Positions 33,768 through 42,874 of a stretch of 45,647 nucleotides of DNA are shown in pieces (the stretch's first letter is position 1; every line of letters starts with the position of its first letter). The notes beneath the pieces were generated by a model. The model saw nothing but the letters and a program-made list of their open reading frames with translations. It was not told the DNA's origin and did no database searches. The DNA is from JAAELZ01 sp047639475. GTDB taxonomy: Bacteria > Pseudomonadota > Gammaproteobacteria > Arenicellales > Poriferihabitantaceae. The stretch covers positions 1-45,647 of the forward strand of contig JBLIOD010000017.1 of NCBI GenBank assembly GCA_047639475.1, written 5' to 3'. Both the position numbers and the translations under genes were made by a program.

Positions 33768-35045
33768 ATGGAAACACAAATATTTGAACTTCAATACGCC
33801 ATAGATACATTTTACTTTTTAGTCTGCGGCGCACTAGTGATGTGGATGGCAGCCGGATTCTCGATGTTAGAAGCGGGAATGGTTCGCTCTAAAAATACCA
33901 CAGAGATACTCACCAAGAACATTGTCTTGTACGCTATTTCATGCACTTGCTATTTAATTGTGGGCTACGATCTGATGTACGAAGGGGGGATTCTGCTAAG
34001 CGGCATTGAATTTGACGGCGCTGATTCTGCCGAATCTATGCTCAGCGGAATTATCGCAGATTCTACTGAAGCAGGCTTTGCCGGAGGCGCCGTTTATTCA
34101 AACGCTTCCGATTTCTTTTTCCAAGTTGTTTTTGTGGCTACCACTATGTCAATCGTCTCTGGCGCGGTAGCTGAGCGTATGAAGCTTTGGTCGTTTTTCA
34201 TTTTTACTATCGTGTTGACTGCGTTTATTTACCCCCTAGAAGGCTCTTGGACATGGGGAGGAAAATCCGTATTTGGGTTATTCTCTCTAAGCGATTACGG
34301 CTTTAGCGACTTTGCCGGATCGGGAATAGTGCACCTTGCAGGCGCCAGTGCCGCTTTAGCAGGGGTTTTATTATTGGGGCCACGTAAGGGTAAATATCAA
34401 ACGAATGGCTCAATTAGTGCCATCCCTGGTGCCAATCTGCCTTTAGCCGCCCTTGGCACCCTTATCTTGTGGCTGGGTTGGTTTGGTTTTAATGGGGGAT
34501 CGGTGTTGAAGCTAAGCGATGCGACAAGTGCAAACGCAGTAGCAATGGTATTTTTGAATACCAACGCCGCCGCAGCGGGCGGCGTCATCGTTTCATTAAT
34601 CACATCAAGAATCTTATTCGGCAAAGCAGATTTAACGATGATTTTAAGTGGTGCGCTCGCTGGGTTAGTAGCCATTACTGCAGAACCGTCAACCCCAACA
34701 CCCTTGGTCGCTACCCTGATAGGCGGCGTGGGTGGGTTGTTGGTTATCGTGTCGATTATCGGTTTAGATAAACTAAAAATTGACGACCCAGTTGGTGCTA
34801 TTTCTGTTCACGGTGTTGTAGGCCTATGGGGCTTATTGGCCGTGCCGCTAACCAATGAAAGCGCCACGTTTACAGGCCAAATTTTGGGAGCAGGGGTGAT
34901 ATTTACTTGGGTTTTTGGTACCAGCTTTTGTGTCTGGTGGATAATTAAAAAGACACTCGGTATAAGGGTAAGCGATCAGGAAGAATATGAAGGCTTAGAT
35001 CAGAGTGAATGCGGTGTGGAGGCCTATCCAGAATTCACGCGTTAG
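33768..35045 (+). CDS. amtB: Ammonium transporter AmtB
   Basis: The 425-residue inner-membrane protein has about eleven TM helices. Conserved pieces are MAAGFSMLEAGMVRSKNT, DFAGSGIVHLAGASAALAG with the first pore histidine and its aspartate, LGTLILWLGWFGFNGGS, and GAISVHGVVGLWGLLAV with the second pore histidine. There is no cleaved signal peptide. The C-terminal tail, acidic and about 40 residues, is the GlnK contact region. It pairs with glnK upstream and ends at a clear terminator. Confidence 0.95.
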   Translation: METQIFELQYAIDTFYFLVCGALVMWMAAGFSMLEAGMVRSKNTTEILTKNIVLYAISCTCYLIVGYDLMYEGGILLSGIEFDGADSAESMLSGIIADSTEAGFAGGAVYSNASDFFFQVVFVATTMSIVSGAVAERMKLWSFFIFTIVLTAFIYPLEGSWTWGGKSVFGLFSLSDYGFSDFAGSGIVHLAGASAALAGVLLLGPRKGKYQTNGSISAIPGANLPLAALGTLILWLGWFGFNGGSVLKLSDATSANAVAMVFLNTNAAAAGGVIVSLITSRILFGKADLTMILSGALAGLVAITAEPSTPTPLVATLIGGVGGLLVIVSIIGLDKLKIDDPVGAISVHGVVGLWGLLAVPLTNESATFTGQILGAGVIFTWVFGTSFCVWWIIKKTLGIRVSDQEEYEGLDQSECGVEAYPEFTR

Positions 35046-35058
35046 GTTAAAGCATTCG

Positions 35059-35086
35059 GTAACCCATGTAAATGGGTTACTTTTTT
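35059..35086 (+). terminator. Rho-independent terminator after amtB
   Basis: GTAACCCAT and ATGGGTTAC form a 9-base-pair stem with a four-base loop and a run of six T. It ends the glnK-amtB transcript. Confidence 0.88.
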
Positions 35087-35173
35087 AGCCTACTAATAAC
35101 TAAACCATACCTAATGAGTCTTTATTTTGCTTGGCCTGATCATAGTAGTAACAATTTATTCGAGGCTAGATGA

Positions 35174-35869
35174 ATGTACGATTTTCATGTGCTTGACGTT
35201 GCAGCTTGCATGTTCTTATTTACTGCGTGGCCGCTCTATACATGGTACGCAGACTATAGTCGGTGGTCGACAAAGGGACTACCTTACGTCGTGAACCAAC
35301 TCAGAGAGCAATGGATGCTAAGAATGCTTAAACGTGACCCACGGATGACGGATATTTTAATACAGGGAAATATGGACCGCGGGATAACATTCTTTGCATC
35401 TACTTCCATTCTTATTCTCGGAGGAATCGTAGCGGCACTAGGGGCTACTGATAGGGCAACTGCTTCGCTATCCCATTTTCCATTTACTCCCCAATCTGGC
35501 TACGCAGCAATCGACTGCAAACTACTAGTGCTTCTTGTAATGTTCATTTATGCATTCGTAAAGTTTGTATGGGCATTTAGATTGGCCAACTATTCCTCTG
35601 TTCTCATAGGTGCTGCGCCAGAAATAACTGATAACCCTTCCAATAACATCGAGTACGCAACTCAAGCGGGGCGTATTTCTAGTATTGCAGGGCGACATTT
35701 TAATCAGGGACTAAGGTCAAATATATTTGCTACAGCTGTACTTGGGTGGTTTTTCCATCCAGCAGTATTTTTATTGATGACCGCATGGGTGCTCATGTTG
35801 ATATATCGTCGAGAGTTTCATTCTGCCTCTCTTGACGCGTTGAAAAAAATACGTACTTTAGACGAATAA
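35174..35869 (+). CDS. DUF599 family membrane protein
   Basis: The 231-residue protein resembles the DUF599 family: MFLFTAWPLYTWYADYSRW at the N-terminus, MDRGITFFASTSILILGGIV, then FVWAFRLANYSSVLIGAAPE and a final TM hairpin. It has about four membrane helices. Its function is unknown. It stands alone after the amtB terminator and ends near the D-2-hydroxyacid dehydrogenase on the other strand. Confidence 0.8.
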   Translation: MYDFHVLDVAACMFLFTAWPLYTWYADYSRWSTKGLPYVVNQLREQWMLRMLKRDPRMTDILIQGNMDRGITFFASTSILILGGIVAALGATDRATASLSHFPFTPQSGYAAIDCKLLVLLVMFIYAFVKFVWAFRLANYSSVLIGAAPEITDNPSNNIEYATQAGRISSIAGRHFNQGLRSNIFATAVLGWFFHPAVFLLMTAWVLMLIYRREFHSASLDALKKIRTLDE

Positions 35870-35895
35870 TTTTGCTGAATTTCAACATAGAACCA

Positions 35896-36912
35896 TCAAT
35901 AACCTAAGCTTGGATTTATGGGGTTCAATAGCGAATTGTTCTCTAGAAACAACCCCATATTTTGAAAGAATAAATTCAGCGTCATCGGCACATAAGCATC
36001 GCCGTCATCAGCGGAAATATGCGGCGTGATAATTAAGTTTTTAGTATGCCAAAGACGTGAGCAAGTCTCTATAGGTTCTGGATCGAAAACATCCAAAATG
36101 GCGCCTGCCAAACTGCCCTCCTCAAGTTTGTCACATAGCGCATCGTAATCCATCACCGCCTCTCGACCAATATTCACAATGCCGGCACTGGGCTTAAGCA
36201 AATCCAAACGTCGTTTATCTAACAGGCCTCGTGTTTGAGGGGTATCGGGCGTAGCGACAAAAAGGTAGTCTGCTCTTGGCAACACATCGTCTAATTGCTC
36301 GGTGGTGACGACCTCGTTACAACCCTCAACTGCTTCACCATTACGATTTACGCCAATCACGTGAACGCCTAAGGTTTGTACTTGTTTGGCCGCAGAGCCA
36401 CCTAAACACCCCGTGCCCAGCACCACCATAGTTTTACCCGCTATAGGCGAAGCGTAAAGTGAATCGTATACTTTGTTTTTTTGATTGGTCACCACTGCAG
36501 GTATATGCGAGTGCAACATCAACACACTCATTAAGCCAAACTCGCCTGCCTTGGCGGCATGCACCCCTTTATTATTGGTCAACACCACGCCTTCGGGAAT
36601 CCAATCCATGGGCAACATATGCTCAACACCAGCACCGATACAATGTATCCATTTTAAATTTGGCGCTATCTCAGCCAGGTTCTCCATGGGCAGATTCCAC
36701 GTAAGCAACACCTCAGCATTGGCCATCGACTTTTCCCAGTTATCCACATCCCAGTCTACAAAGGTATTCAGGTTTCCTTGTACTGCAGGGAAATTAGCTA
36801 ACTCGTCATCGAAACGCTGCTGCGTTATGGTGAACACGTCTTCACCTTCTGGCGTATTGGGGAACGAACCTTTAGCCCAGCGGTTGTTTTTAATATGTAC
36901 GTTTATTGTCAT
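35896..36912 (-). CDS. D-2-hydroxyacid dehydrogenase (NAD-dependent)
   Basis: The 338-residue enzyme has the Rossmann motif VVLGTGCLGGSAAKQVQTLG (about residues 164-183) and the catalytic triad of the family: Arg in NIGREAVMDYDAL, Glu in DVFDPEPIE and His in ITPHISADDGD. HCIGAGVEHM resembles the glyoxylate/hydroxypyruvate reductase (GhrA/GhrB) group. It interconverts D-2-hydroxyacids and 2-oxoacids. It is the last gene of a four-gene unit with the GS-like ligase, MetX-like hydrolase and Rieske protein, each 15-33 bases apart. Its specificity is unknown. Confidence 0.85.
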   Translation of the reverse strand: MTINVHIKNNRWAKGSFPNTPEGEDVFTITQQRFDDELANFPAVQGNLNTFVDWDVDNWEKSMANAEVLLTWNLPMENLAEIAPNLKWIHCIGAGVEHMLPMDWIPEGVVLTNNKGVHAAKAGEFGLMSVLMLHSHIPAVVTNQKNKVYDSLYASPIAGKTMVVLGTGCLGGSAAKQVQTLGVHVIGVNRNGEAVEGCNEVVTTEQLDDVLPRADYLFVATPDTPQTRGLLDKRRLDLLKPSAGIVNIGREAVMDYDALCDKLEEGSLAGAILDVFDPEPIETCSRLWHTKNLIITPHISADDGDAYVPMTLNLFFQNMGLFLENNSLLNPINPSLGY

Positions 36913-36945
36913 TATTCTATGCTTGAACCTAGTTACTTAGGCGAT

Positions 36946-38292
36946 TTACTTAGCTTGGGATAAGGCTGATATTTGTAAAAGGATAGCGCTGTCACGCGCT
37001 TCGCCTTTCATTTCATCACCCGCAAATACGATATCCATGACAGCATCATTAGTTTGCTTCAATGTCGTGCTTTCGTCAGCTGTTTTATGAATGGTTAATA
37101 CCGTATCGCTACCGTGTGTAGGAATAACCCCTTCTGATAACTCGGTCGGTTGCGGCGGCCGTTTGCCCTTTTGTAACTTACGGATGAACTTGCGCATCTG
37201 GTTACGGTAAATTGCCACACCTTGATCACCCGCGACAAGATACTCTTTATCGTGATCCGATATGGTGCCCATGCCTTCAACGGCTTCTACATCTCCTGGG
37301 CTTGCTTGCTTTTGTTCGTAGCTGCGGTCTAATAATTCACCCTGTTCTATCAGTTGCATGCCCTCATCGTTGTTGTACTCATGCGGGTCACCACGCTCAC
37401 CAAAATTTCCCCATGCAAATGCAATGCAGTTTTCATCATCAACCGGCACTACCCAACGGGTAAACGCGCTGCGGCCAAAGAATCGTTCTTCTGTGCCATC
37501 GGCGCCAAAGGCGGCACCAGATTGGGTAAAGTTAGGCAGTATCAACTCGTTCACCCTCACCCAAATATTATCGCCAACTCGTCTAGAGGCTGTGCCTAAA
37601 ACGCGCTGCGTTTGTCGTTGATAGAATTTGACTTCGCCCATCATGCCAAAGCCATCCGAGAATTGCGACTGGTGTAAGAACGCCGTATGTACTGGGTCTA
37701 CAATGGCATCTAGTACCTGAATCCAGTTGCAGGCAAAAGGCGCCGCGTACGGCGTCATGGTTATACCGGGCGTTTCGAACGCATCGTACAAAGGAAATTC
37801 TGGCAACTCATCTTGAGGGCCTAAGTACGCGAACAATAGCCCCTTAAATTCTTTGACTGGGTAGGCTCCCAAGCGCACTTCATTTTTGACGTTGATCGCC
37901 AAGATTGAATCTTCAGGCTCACCGGGGATTTCAAGCACCGTACCATCTACGTCAAATAACCAACCGTGATAACAACAACGGATGCCTTTGTCTTCACAGT
38001 GTCCGTACTCCAAGGAGGCACGCCGATGAGGACAGCGTTTATGTACTAAGCCAAATTGACCGCTTTTATCCCGGAACAGCACCAATTCCTCGCTCAATAT
38101 TTTGATCAGCTTAGGCCGCTCTTCTAGGTCTTTGGTGATACCCACTGGGTGCCAATAGCGCCGCAGATAATCACCACAAGGCGTTCCAGGCCCAGTTTGG
38201 GTTAGTTCATCAATTGAACCACCCTGCCAATTTTGGTGGTAGCCACAAAAGGCGTCGAAGTTATCTTTATTGGGCGTTTGTGCTTCACTCAT
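36946..38292 (-). CDS. Rieske non-haem iron oxygenase, large subunit
   Basis: The 448-residue protein has the Rieske cluster motif C87-x-H89 ... C106-x2-H109 (KRCPHRRASL and RCCYHGWLFD). The mononuclear iron site is VDPVHTAFLHQ, with the bridging Asp199 and His202/His207. The layout is that of phthalate/phenoxybenzoate-type single-alpha-subunit oxygenases. Such enzymes need a reductase, and none is encoded in the window. It hydroxylates or demethylates a substrate not known here. It lies between the MetX-like and dehydrogenase genes. The start is ATG 38292. Confidence 0.87.
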   Translation of the reverse strand: MSEAQTPNKDNFDAFCGYHQNWQGGSIDELTQTGPGTPCGDYLRRYWHPVGITKDLEERPKLIKILSEELVLFRDKSGQFGLVHKRCPHRRASLEYGHCEDKGIRCCYHGWLFDVDGTVLEIPGEPEDSILAINVKNEVRLGAYPVKEFKGLLFAYLGPQDELPEFPLYDAFETPGITMTPYAAPFACNWIQVLDAIVDPVHTAFLHQSQFSDGFGMMGEVKFYQRQTQRVLGTASRRVGDNIWVRVNELILPNFTQSGAAFGADGTEERFFGRSAFTRWVVPVDDENCIAFAWGNFGERGDPHEYNNDEGMQLIEQGELLDRSYEQKQASPGDVEAVEGMGTISDHDKEYLVAGDQGVAIYRNQMRKFIRKLQKGKRPPQPTELSEGVIPTHGSDTVLTIHKTADESTTLKQTNDAVMDIVFAGDEMKGEARDSAILLQISALSQAK

Positions 38293-38313
38293 TTTCTGAT
38301 TCTTTAATAATAT

Positions 38314-39321
38314 CTAAGCAATTAATTCGTTAATGGCACTGTCTAAATAATCGGCAAAAGGGGTGCCGTTCCCCGGTGAGGCAACGCAATGCCCCCAAGG
38401 CGATTCGAAAACTCGTAACTCACCTTTTTTCAACCACTTAGCTTCTAGCGCATTGTCAGCTGGTTGAAAATACAAATCATTATCACAGGCGATGACTATC
38501 GTATTCGCCGTTATCGCTTGCAGCGCTTTTACAAAATTTCCGTCGTAAAGAGGATTATTACTGATATCGCCTGCTTGCCAAGTAGCGAGCTTAGCTAATA
38601 GGTTATTGGCATCCCAGTTCAAGTGATCTTGCTCCCAATCTACCAGCAAATCTTCTGCGGTTTCGAATCCCATCTCACGATGCAGCTTCTCCCGATAGAA
38701 CGTTTGCGAGAAAGCCCAACCTGCGTATACCCGTCCAAATGCCATTAAGCCCTTATTAGGTTGTTTAGTATAGAAGCCACCCGCAAAATCGCCGTCCGCT
38801 AGCAAAGCCGCTTTCACCCCTTCTAGAAAGACGATATTATGCGGTGAAGTCTTGGCAGAGGCGCAAAATGGTATACAGTTTTGTACCCGGTCCGGAAACT
38901 GCGCTGCCCATTGATAGGCTTGGCAACCTGCCATGGACCAACCCATCACCAACAACAATTGCTCTACGCCTAGGGCTTCACTTAGTAAGCGTTGTTGACA
39001 AGCAATGTTGTCCCATAAAGTGACTAAAGGAAAGTGCCCTTTGTCTGCTGGCGAGGCGGTATTACTCGGCGAAGACGAATAACCATTGCCAAATAAATTG
39101 ACTGAAACAATGAAATGCTTAGTCGGATCTATCGCACGATCTTCTCCAAAAAAGCCTTCACTGCGGTCATGCCAACCCGTGTAAAACGTCGGCAGCAGCA
39201 CCGCGTTGTTACGCGCCGCATTGAGTGTGCCGTAAGTTTTATAGGTCAGTTGCGCATCGGGTAGAACTGCACCCGATTGCAAGATCACATCGCCTAAGCG
39301 AAAGGTTTGATAATCCGCCAT
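38314..39321 (-). CDS. MetX-like alpha/beta hydrolase (homoserine acetyltransferase family)
   Basis: The 335-residue protein resembles the homoserine O-acetyltransferase fold: FRLGDVILQSGAVLPDAQL, TYKTYGTLNAARNNAVLLPT, the nucleophile serine in MGWSMAGCQAYQW and Asp/His candidates in IACDNDLYF and SPWGHCVASPG. Its elbow is GWSMAG instead of GGSMGG, and the residues that bind homoserine do not stand out, so methionine synthesis is doubtful. In this cluster it may be an amidase or esterase acting on a gamma-glutamyl amide or the oxygenase product. It is 15 bases after the GS-like gene. Confidence 0.8.
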   Translation of the reverse strand: MADYQTFRLGDVILQSGAVLPDAQLTYKTYGTLNAARNNAVLLPTFYTGWHDRSEGFFGEDRAIDPTKHFIVSVNLFGNGYSSSPSNTASPADKGHFPLVTLWDNIACQQRLLSEALGVEQLLLVMGWSMAGCQAYQWAAQFPDRVQNCIPFCASAKTSPHNIVFLEGVKAALLADGDFAGGFYTKQPNKGLMAFGRVYAGWAFSQTFYREKLHREMGFETAEDLLVDWEQDHLNWDANNLLAKLATWQAGDISNNPLYDGNFVKALQAITANTIVIACDNDLYFQPADNALEAKWLKKGELRVFESPWGHCVASPGNGTPFADYLDSAINELIA

Positions 39322-39336
39322 AGTTTTTGAAAAGCT

Positions 39337-40761
39337 CTAGTAGAGGCGCAAGTATTCTTGTACTTCCCAATCGGTCACCGTTTGGTGATAACGCTCCCAC
39401 TCATCCACTTTATATTGAAGGAATGAGTTGAGTAAAATAGGTCCCAACACATCTTTGGCTAAGTCACTTTGTGACAAGTATTCGGTTGCCTCTAATAAGT
39501 TACGAGGTAACGGCGTTAGTTCGCGCTGTTGTTTCTCTTCATCGCCCATCACATATAAATCTTCGTCTAAAGATTGACCCGGATCGACCTTATTAACAAT
39601 ACCATCTACCTGTGCGGCCAACATCATGCCCAAGCCCAAGTAAAAGTTCATACACATATCCGCCGCGCGGTTTTCAATGGCAAATCGGCTTTGCGGTAAG
39701 CGCAGCATCGCGCTTCGGTTGTTCTTGCCGTAAGCCATATGCGTAGGCGCCCAAGTGTAAGTGCCGCCCTCAAAACCGCCTACTTTAGGTACTAAGCCAT
39801 TGTATGAGTTAACCGTACAGCAGGCCACAGCGGTAATCGCACCACCATGTTTTAGTACGCCACCCACAGCATTCAACGCTTCTTTTGACCAACCGCCTTC
39901 GCCATTATCATAAATATTTTCACCTGGCTTATCGACCATCTGCATCGAGCAATTCATGTGCGCGCCAGAGCGCCAATCGCCGGTTGTAGGCTTGGGCATA
40001 TAGGTCACGAAAATACCGTGTTTCTTCGCCACTTCCTTTAGCAACACCCGCAAGAAGGTCATGCGGTCTGCCATTGTCAGTACATCGGCATAATGAAAGT
40101 CTAATTCAAACTGCGAATACGCGCCTTCTGCTACCACGTCGTGAACGTTCCAGCCTAGGCCTTCCAAAATATCAATCAGCTCACCCAAGAATTCCATTGA
40201 ATCTAGCGAGTACTCGACATCATAACCAAAGGCTTGGCGACGCGGACGTAGGCCTTTACCAGGCATCGGGTCATCGTCAAATGCTTTTACGGGCTGATTA
40301 TTATCATCCCAGCGCATGGTGATGAACTCAGGCTCAACACCCGCGTACATTGCATAACCCTGTTTTGCTGCTTCGTGAATTTGGCGCTTCATCGCCTGTC
40401 GCGGGCATAGGTTATAAGGCTTATCTTCCCACCATAAGTCAGAGAATACCCACGCAATGGTTTCATCCCAAGGGCAGATCACAATGGTATCGATATCCGG
40501 AAGCGGGACTTGGTCAGAATCAGCCGGGCCAAGCTCAGGCACAAACGAGATAGAGTGCACGGCAAACTGCGGGCCTTTACCCATACAAAGCAATTCAAAA
40601 TCACTGATTGGCACGGGCTTAGTTTTTGGTATACCAAACATGTCTATCCAACAAGACAAAATATATTTAACACCCGCGTCTTCCAGTTTTTTCTTTTCTT
40701 CTTTTAAACGCTTCGGATCGGGTAGTGCATCTTTAAAATGCTCATAATAAGTATTGCTCAT
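39337..40761 (-). CDS. Glutamine synthetase-like gamma-glutamyl amide ligase
   Basis: The 474-residue protein keeps the GS beta-grasp N-domain (AGVKYILSCWIDMFGIPKTK) and catalytic domain: YAGVEPEFITMRW, EGAYSQFELDFHYADVLTMA, TGDWRSGAHMNCSMQ, NSYNGLVPKVGGFEG, NRSAMLRLPQSR and ENRAADMCMNFYLGLGMML. Motifs differ from housekeeping GlnA: NSYNGL for NSYKRL, and MNFYLG for ANPYL. That fits the amine-ligase branch (gamma-glutamylmethylamide, -isopropylamide or -anilide synthetases). It probably joins glutamate to an amine using ATP. It heads the unit and has an AGGAG site nine bases ahead of the ATG. The amine is unknown. Confidence 0.82.
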   Translation of the reverse strand: MSNTYYEHFKDALPDPKRLKEEKKKLEDAGVKYILSCWIDMFGIPKTKPVPISDFELLCMGKGPQFAVHSISFVPELGPADSDQVPLPDIDTIVICPWDETIAWVFSDLWWEDKPYNLCPRQAMKRQIHEAAKQGYAMYAGVEPEFITMRWDDNNQPVKAFDDDPMPGKGLRPRRQAFGYDVEYSLDSMEFLGELIDILEGLGWNVHDVVAEGAYSQFELDFHYADVLTMADRMTFLRVLLKEVAKKHGIFVTYMPKPTTGDWRSGAHMNCSMQMVDKPGENIYDNGEGGWSKEALNAVGGVLKHGGAITAVACCTVNSYNGLVPKVGGFEGGTYTWAPTHMAYGKNNRSAMLRLPQSRFAIENRAADMCMNFYLGLGMMLAAQVDGIVNKVDPGQSLDEDLYVMGDEEKQQRELTPLPRNLLEATEYLSQSDLAKDVLGPILLNSFLQYKVDEWERYHQTVTDWEVQEYLRLY

Positions 40762-40937
40762 GGTTTTCTCCTCTTGGTTTTATCTCTAAAATTTATTGAG
40801 ACCTCTCCAGAATGTAGCGAGCAACGAAAAAACTAGGCAAAAGTAAGCGAAAAAGTGCAGTGTGTGTTTACACATGAGCATTTTAAGCGAGCTTTTAACG
40901 ACGCCTATTAATATCCTTGGTCTAGCGCAGTAGTTAT

Positions 40938-40973
40938 GCCCCCTAGAAATGGGGCAAAACCAGCGGTTCTGGT
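40938..40973 (-). terminator. Double hairpin downstream of the Lrp gene
   Basis: On the minus strand, ACCAG and CTGGT (40959-40973) pair first and are followed by TTTT. GCCCC and GGGGC (40938-40955) then form a second stem. Together they probably end the Lrp transcript before the GS-like unit. Confidence 0.5.
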
Positions 40974-40979
40974 GGAGTC

Positions 40980-41507
40980 TCATACGGATTGGCGTTTCAA
41001 AAGAAACTGATTCTTAAACATCTCAATCGCCGTCATTATTTCAAATTGATCGATATCATCTTGGTTAAAGCAGTGGCCCTCTAAAAAGCTTTGGAAGTCC
41101 TCGCTGGTTTCGCACACTATTTCTATCATTAAATCAAAGCGACCCGAAACCCAAACCACATACACCACTTCGGAATGGGCAGACAAACGCTGCGCTACTT
41201 TACTGGGGCTAGAGCTGTTAGATACCTTTATGCCTATCATCGCATCAGCTTGATAGCGGATGGCCATTGGGTCAGCCAAGGCCACAATCTTTAATACGCC
41301 TGCTTCCTTCATCCATTGCACGCGGTTACGGATAGTCCCTTCCGATACGTCTAAAGCAATCGCAATATCCTTAAACGACATACGGCCATCTTCTTGCAAG
41401 AAACTGATGATTTTTTTATTTAGTTCGTCATAAGCTGATGACTTAGCATTGGCTTTGCCAAAACTATCTACGCCTTGATTCTTTTTTATTCGCTTTAATA
41501 CAGCCAT
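40980..41507 (-). CDS. Lrp/AsnC-family transcriptional regulator
   Basis: The 175-residue regulator has an N-terminal AsnC helix-turn-helix (YDELNKKIISFLQEDGRMSF, IAIALDVSEGTIRNRVQWMK) and a C-terminal RAM effector domain (MIGIKVSNSSSPSKVAQRLS, VVYVVWVSGRFDLMIEIVC). About 28 basic residues precede the HTH. These proteins sense amino acids or related compounds. The gene sits between the two units of the catabolic cluster and is likely their regulator. A palindrome lies in its promoter. Effector unknown. Confidence 0.87.
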   Translation of the reverse strand: MAVLKRIKKNQGVDSFGKANAKSSAYDELNKKIISFLQEDGRMSFKDIAIALDVSEGTIRNRVQWMKEAGVLKIVALADPMAIRYQADAMIGIKVSNSSSPSKVAQRLSAHSEVVYVVWVSGRFDLMIEIVCETSEDFQSFLEGHCFNQDDIDQFEIMTAIEMFKNQFLLKRQSV

Positions 41508-41580
41508 GCGATTTTCTAATTAATTTTATGTGCAACTATTTTGCTTATTAAATAGAGTTTAGTCAACTTTATTATATATA

Positions 41581-41599
41581 AATTACGTAAATCGTAATT
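41581..41599. promoter_or_regulatory. Palindrome AATTACG-N5-CGTAATT upstream of the Lrp gene
   Basis: A perfect 7-base inverted repeat with a 5-base spacer lies 74 bases before the Lrp gene start, in an AT-rich interval of 239 bases. Lrp/AsnC sites are often such AT-rich dyads. It may be an autoregulatory site. Confidence 0.5.
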
Positions 41600-41746
41600 A
41601 ACTCCGTACATTATACGAATACCATATTTTGCAGTTACAACAACGTTACACAACTTACCAGCAAGTAGACACAGCTATGCCTTAGAAAGGGCGAAAAATA
41701 TTTTACAAAAGAGTGGCTATCAGCCGCGAACAACACGAACTGTAAA

Positions 41747-42856
41747 CTAAGCTAAAGAATCAGCACTAACATCCAAGATCGAATTTAGCCCCATTTGAGC
41801 CAAGGCAATATCTACTTCTTTAGTGAGTATATCCGTATAGGTCTGCAAGCCACGCTCTCCATCGGCGGCTACTGCGAACAACATAGGGCGGCCCATCATG
41901 ACAAAGTCCGCTCCGCAGGCATAGGCTTTGATAATATCCTCGCCATTGCGTAAACCCGAGTCGAAATACAGCGCAAACTCTTCTCCTACCGCTGCCCTAA
42001 TTTGTTTCAAGGCTTCTATCGGTGGAGGTACGCTCTCTAATTGTCGCCCACCATGGCTTGAAACTTGAATGGCATCCACGCCAATACTCTGGAGCTTTTT
42101 AGCATCGTTGGCATTGAGTACACCCTTGATGACCATCTTGCCTTGCCATTGCTCTCGCAACCGATCTAAAAAGTCCCAATCCGCGCCAGCGCGGCTTTTA
42201 GTTCTGTCGAAATGCCCAGTGTCACCCCCAAAGTTAGCTAAATCAGGTGGGCCTTTTAGTAAGGTATTTATCGACCACTTAGGGTGCATGGCAAAATCGA
42301 AGAATTGACTCGGGCCAATGTTAAAGGGCATTTTAAAACCACGACGCAATTCGCGCGGGCGGCGCCCCACCTCAGGCACATCGACGGTTAGCATCAACAC
42401 AGGGAACTCCGCCGCCTTTGCCCTATTAACAAGAGACTGACTGACCTGCTCATCACCGCCGTAATAAAGCTGGAACCAGGCATTGCCTTGCGCTTCTTTG
42501 ATCATTGCCTCTAATGAAGTAGAAGCCGCAGTTGAAACACAAACGGGCGTGTTGTGTTTTGCGGCCAAACGCGCCAGCATCAAATCTGTTCCTGGAGCAG
42601 ACAAGTTACACATGCCCATCGGCGCAATGCCAAACGGCAGTTTTGTCTCCACGCCTAATACCGAACTGGCGACTGATCGCTGCTCGACATTTCGTAGCAC
42701 TCGCGTTTTTAAGCGTAAGTGGCGTATAGCTTCTTGATTTAATGAGTCGCCTAAACCTTCACCTGCCGCGCCATCAAAGTAATCAAACACCATCCAAGGA
42801 AGCTTGCGCTTGGCAATCCGCCGAGCATCTTCAAAAGTATGGATTTGGTTTGTCAC
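41747..42856 (-). CDS. FMN-dependent alpha-hydroxyacid oxidase/dehydrogenase
   Basis: The 369-residue TIM-barrel protein matches the lactate/glycolate/mandelate oxidase family: FDYFDGAAGEG, LPFGIAPMGMCNL, CVSTAASTSLE, WFQLYYGGDEQ, LMLTVDVPEVGRRPRELRRG, VIKGVLNANDAKKL, VSSHGGRQLESVPP and DSGLRNGEDIIKA, with the catalytic His in SSHGGRQ. It oxidises (S)-2-hydroxyacids to 2-oxoacids; the family suggests a flavin-reducing enzyme. The start is GTG 42856, 18 bases after the aminotransferase stop, so both form one unit. The final Asp/Ala-rich tail is short. Confidence 0.85.
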   Translation of the reverse strand: MTNQIHTFEDARRIAKRKLPWMVFDYFDGAAGEGLGDSLNQEAIRHLRLKTRVLRNVEQRSVASSVLGVETKLPFGIAPMGMCNLSAPGTDLMLARLAAKHNTPVCVSTAASTSLEAMIKEAQGNAWFQLYYGGDEQVSQSLVNRAKAAEFPVLMLTVDVPEVGRRPRELRRGFKMPFNIGPSQFFDFAMHPKWSINTLLKGPPDLANFGGDTGHFDRTKSRAGADWDFLDRLREQWQGKMVIKGVLNANDAKKLQSIGVDAIQVSSHGGRQLESVPPPIEALKQIRAAVGEEFALYFDSGLRNGEDIIKAYACGADFVMMGRPMLFAVAADGERGLQTYTDILTKEVDIALAQMGLNSILDVSADSLA

Positions 42857-42874
42857 TGGACGAAGCCTACAGCA

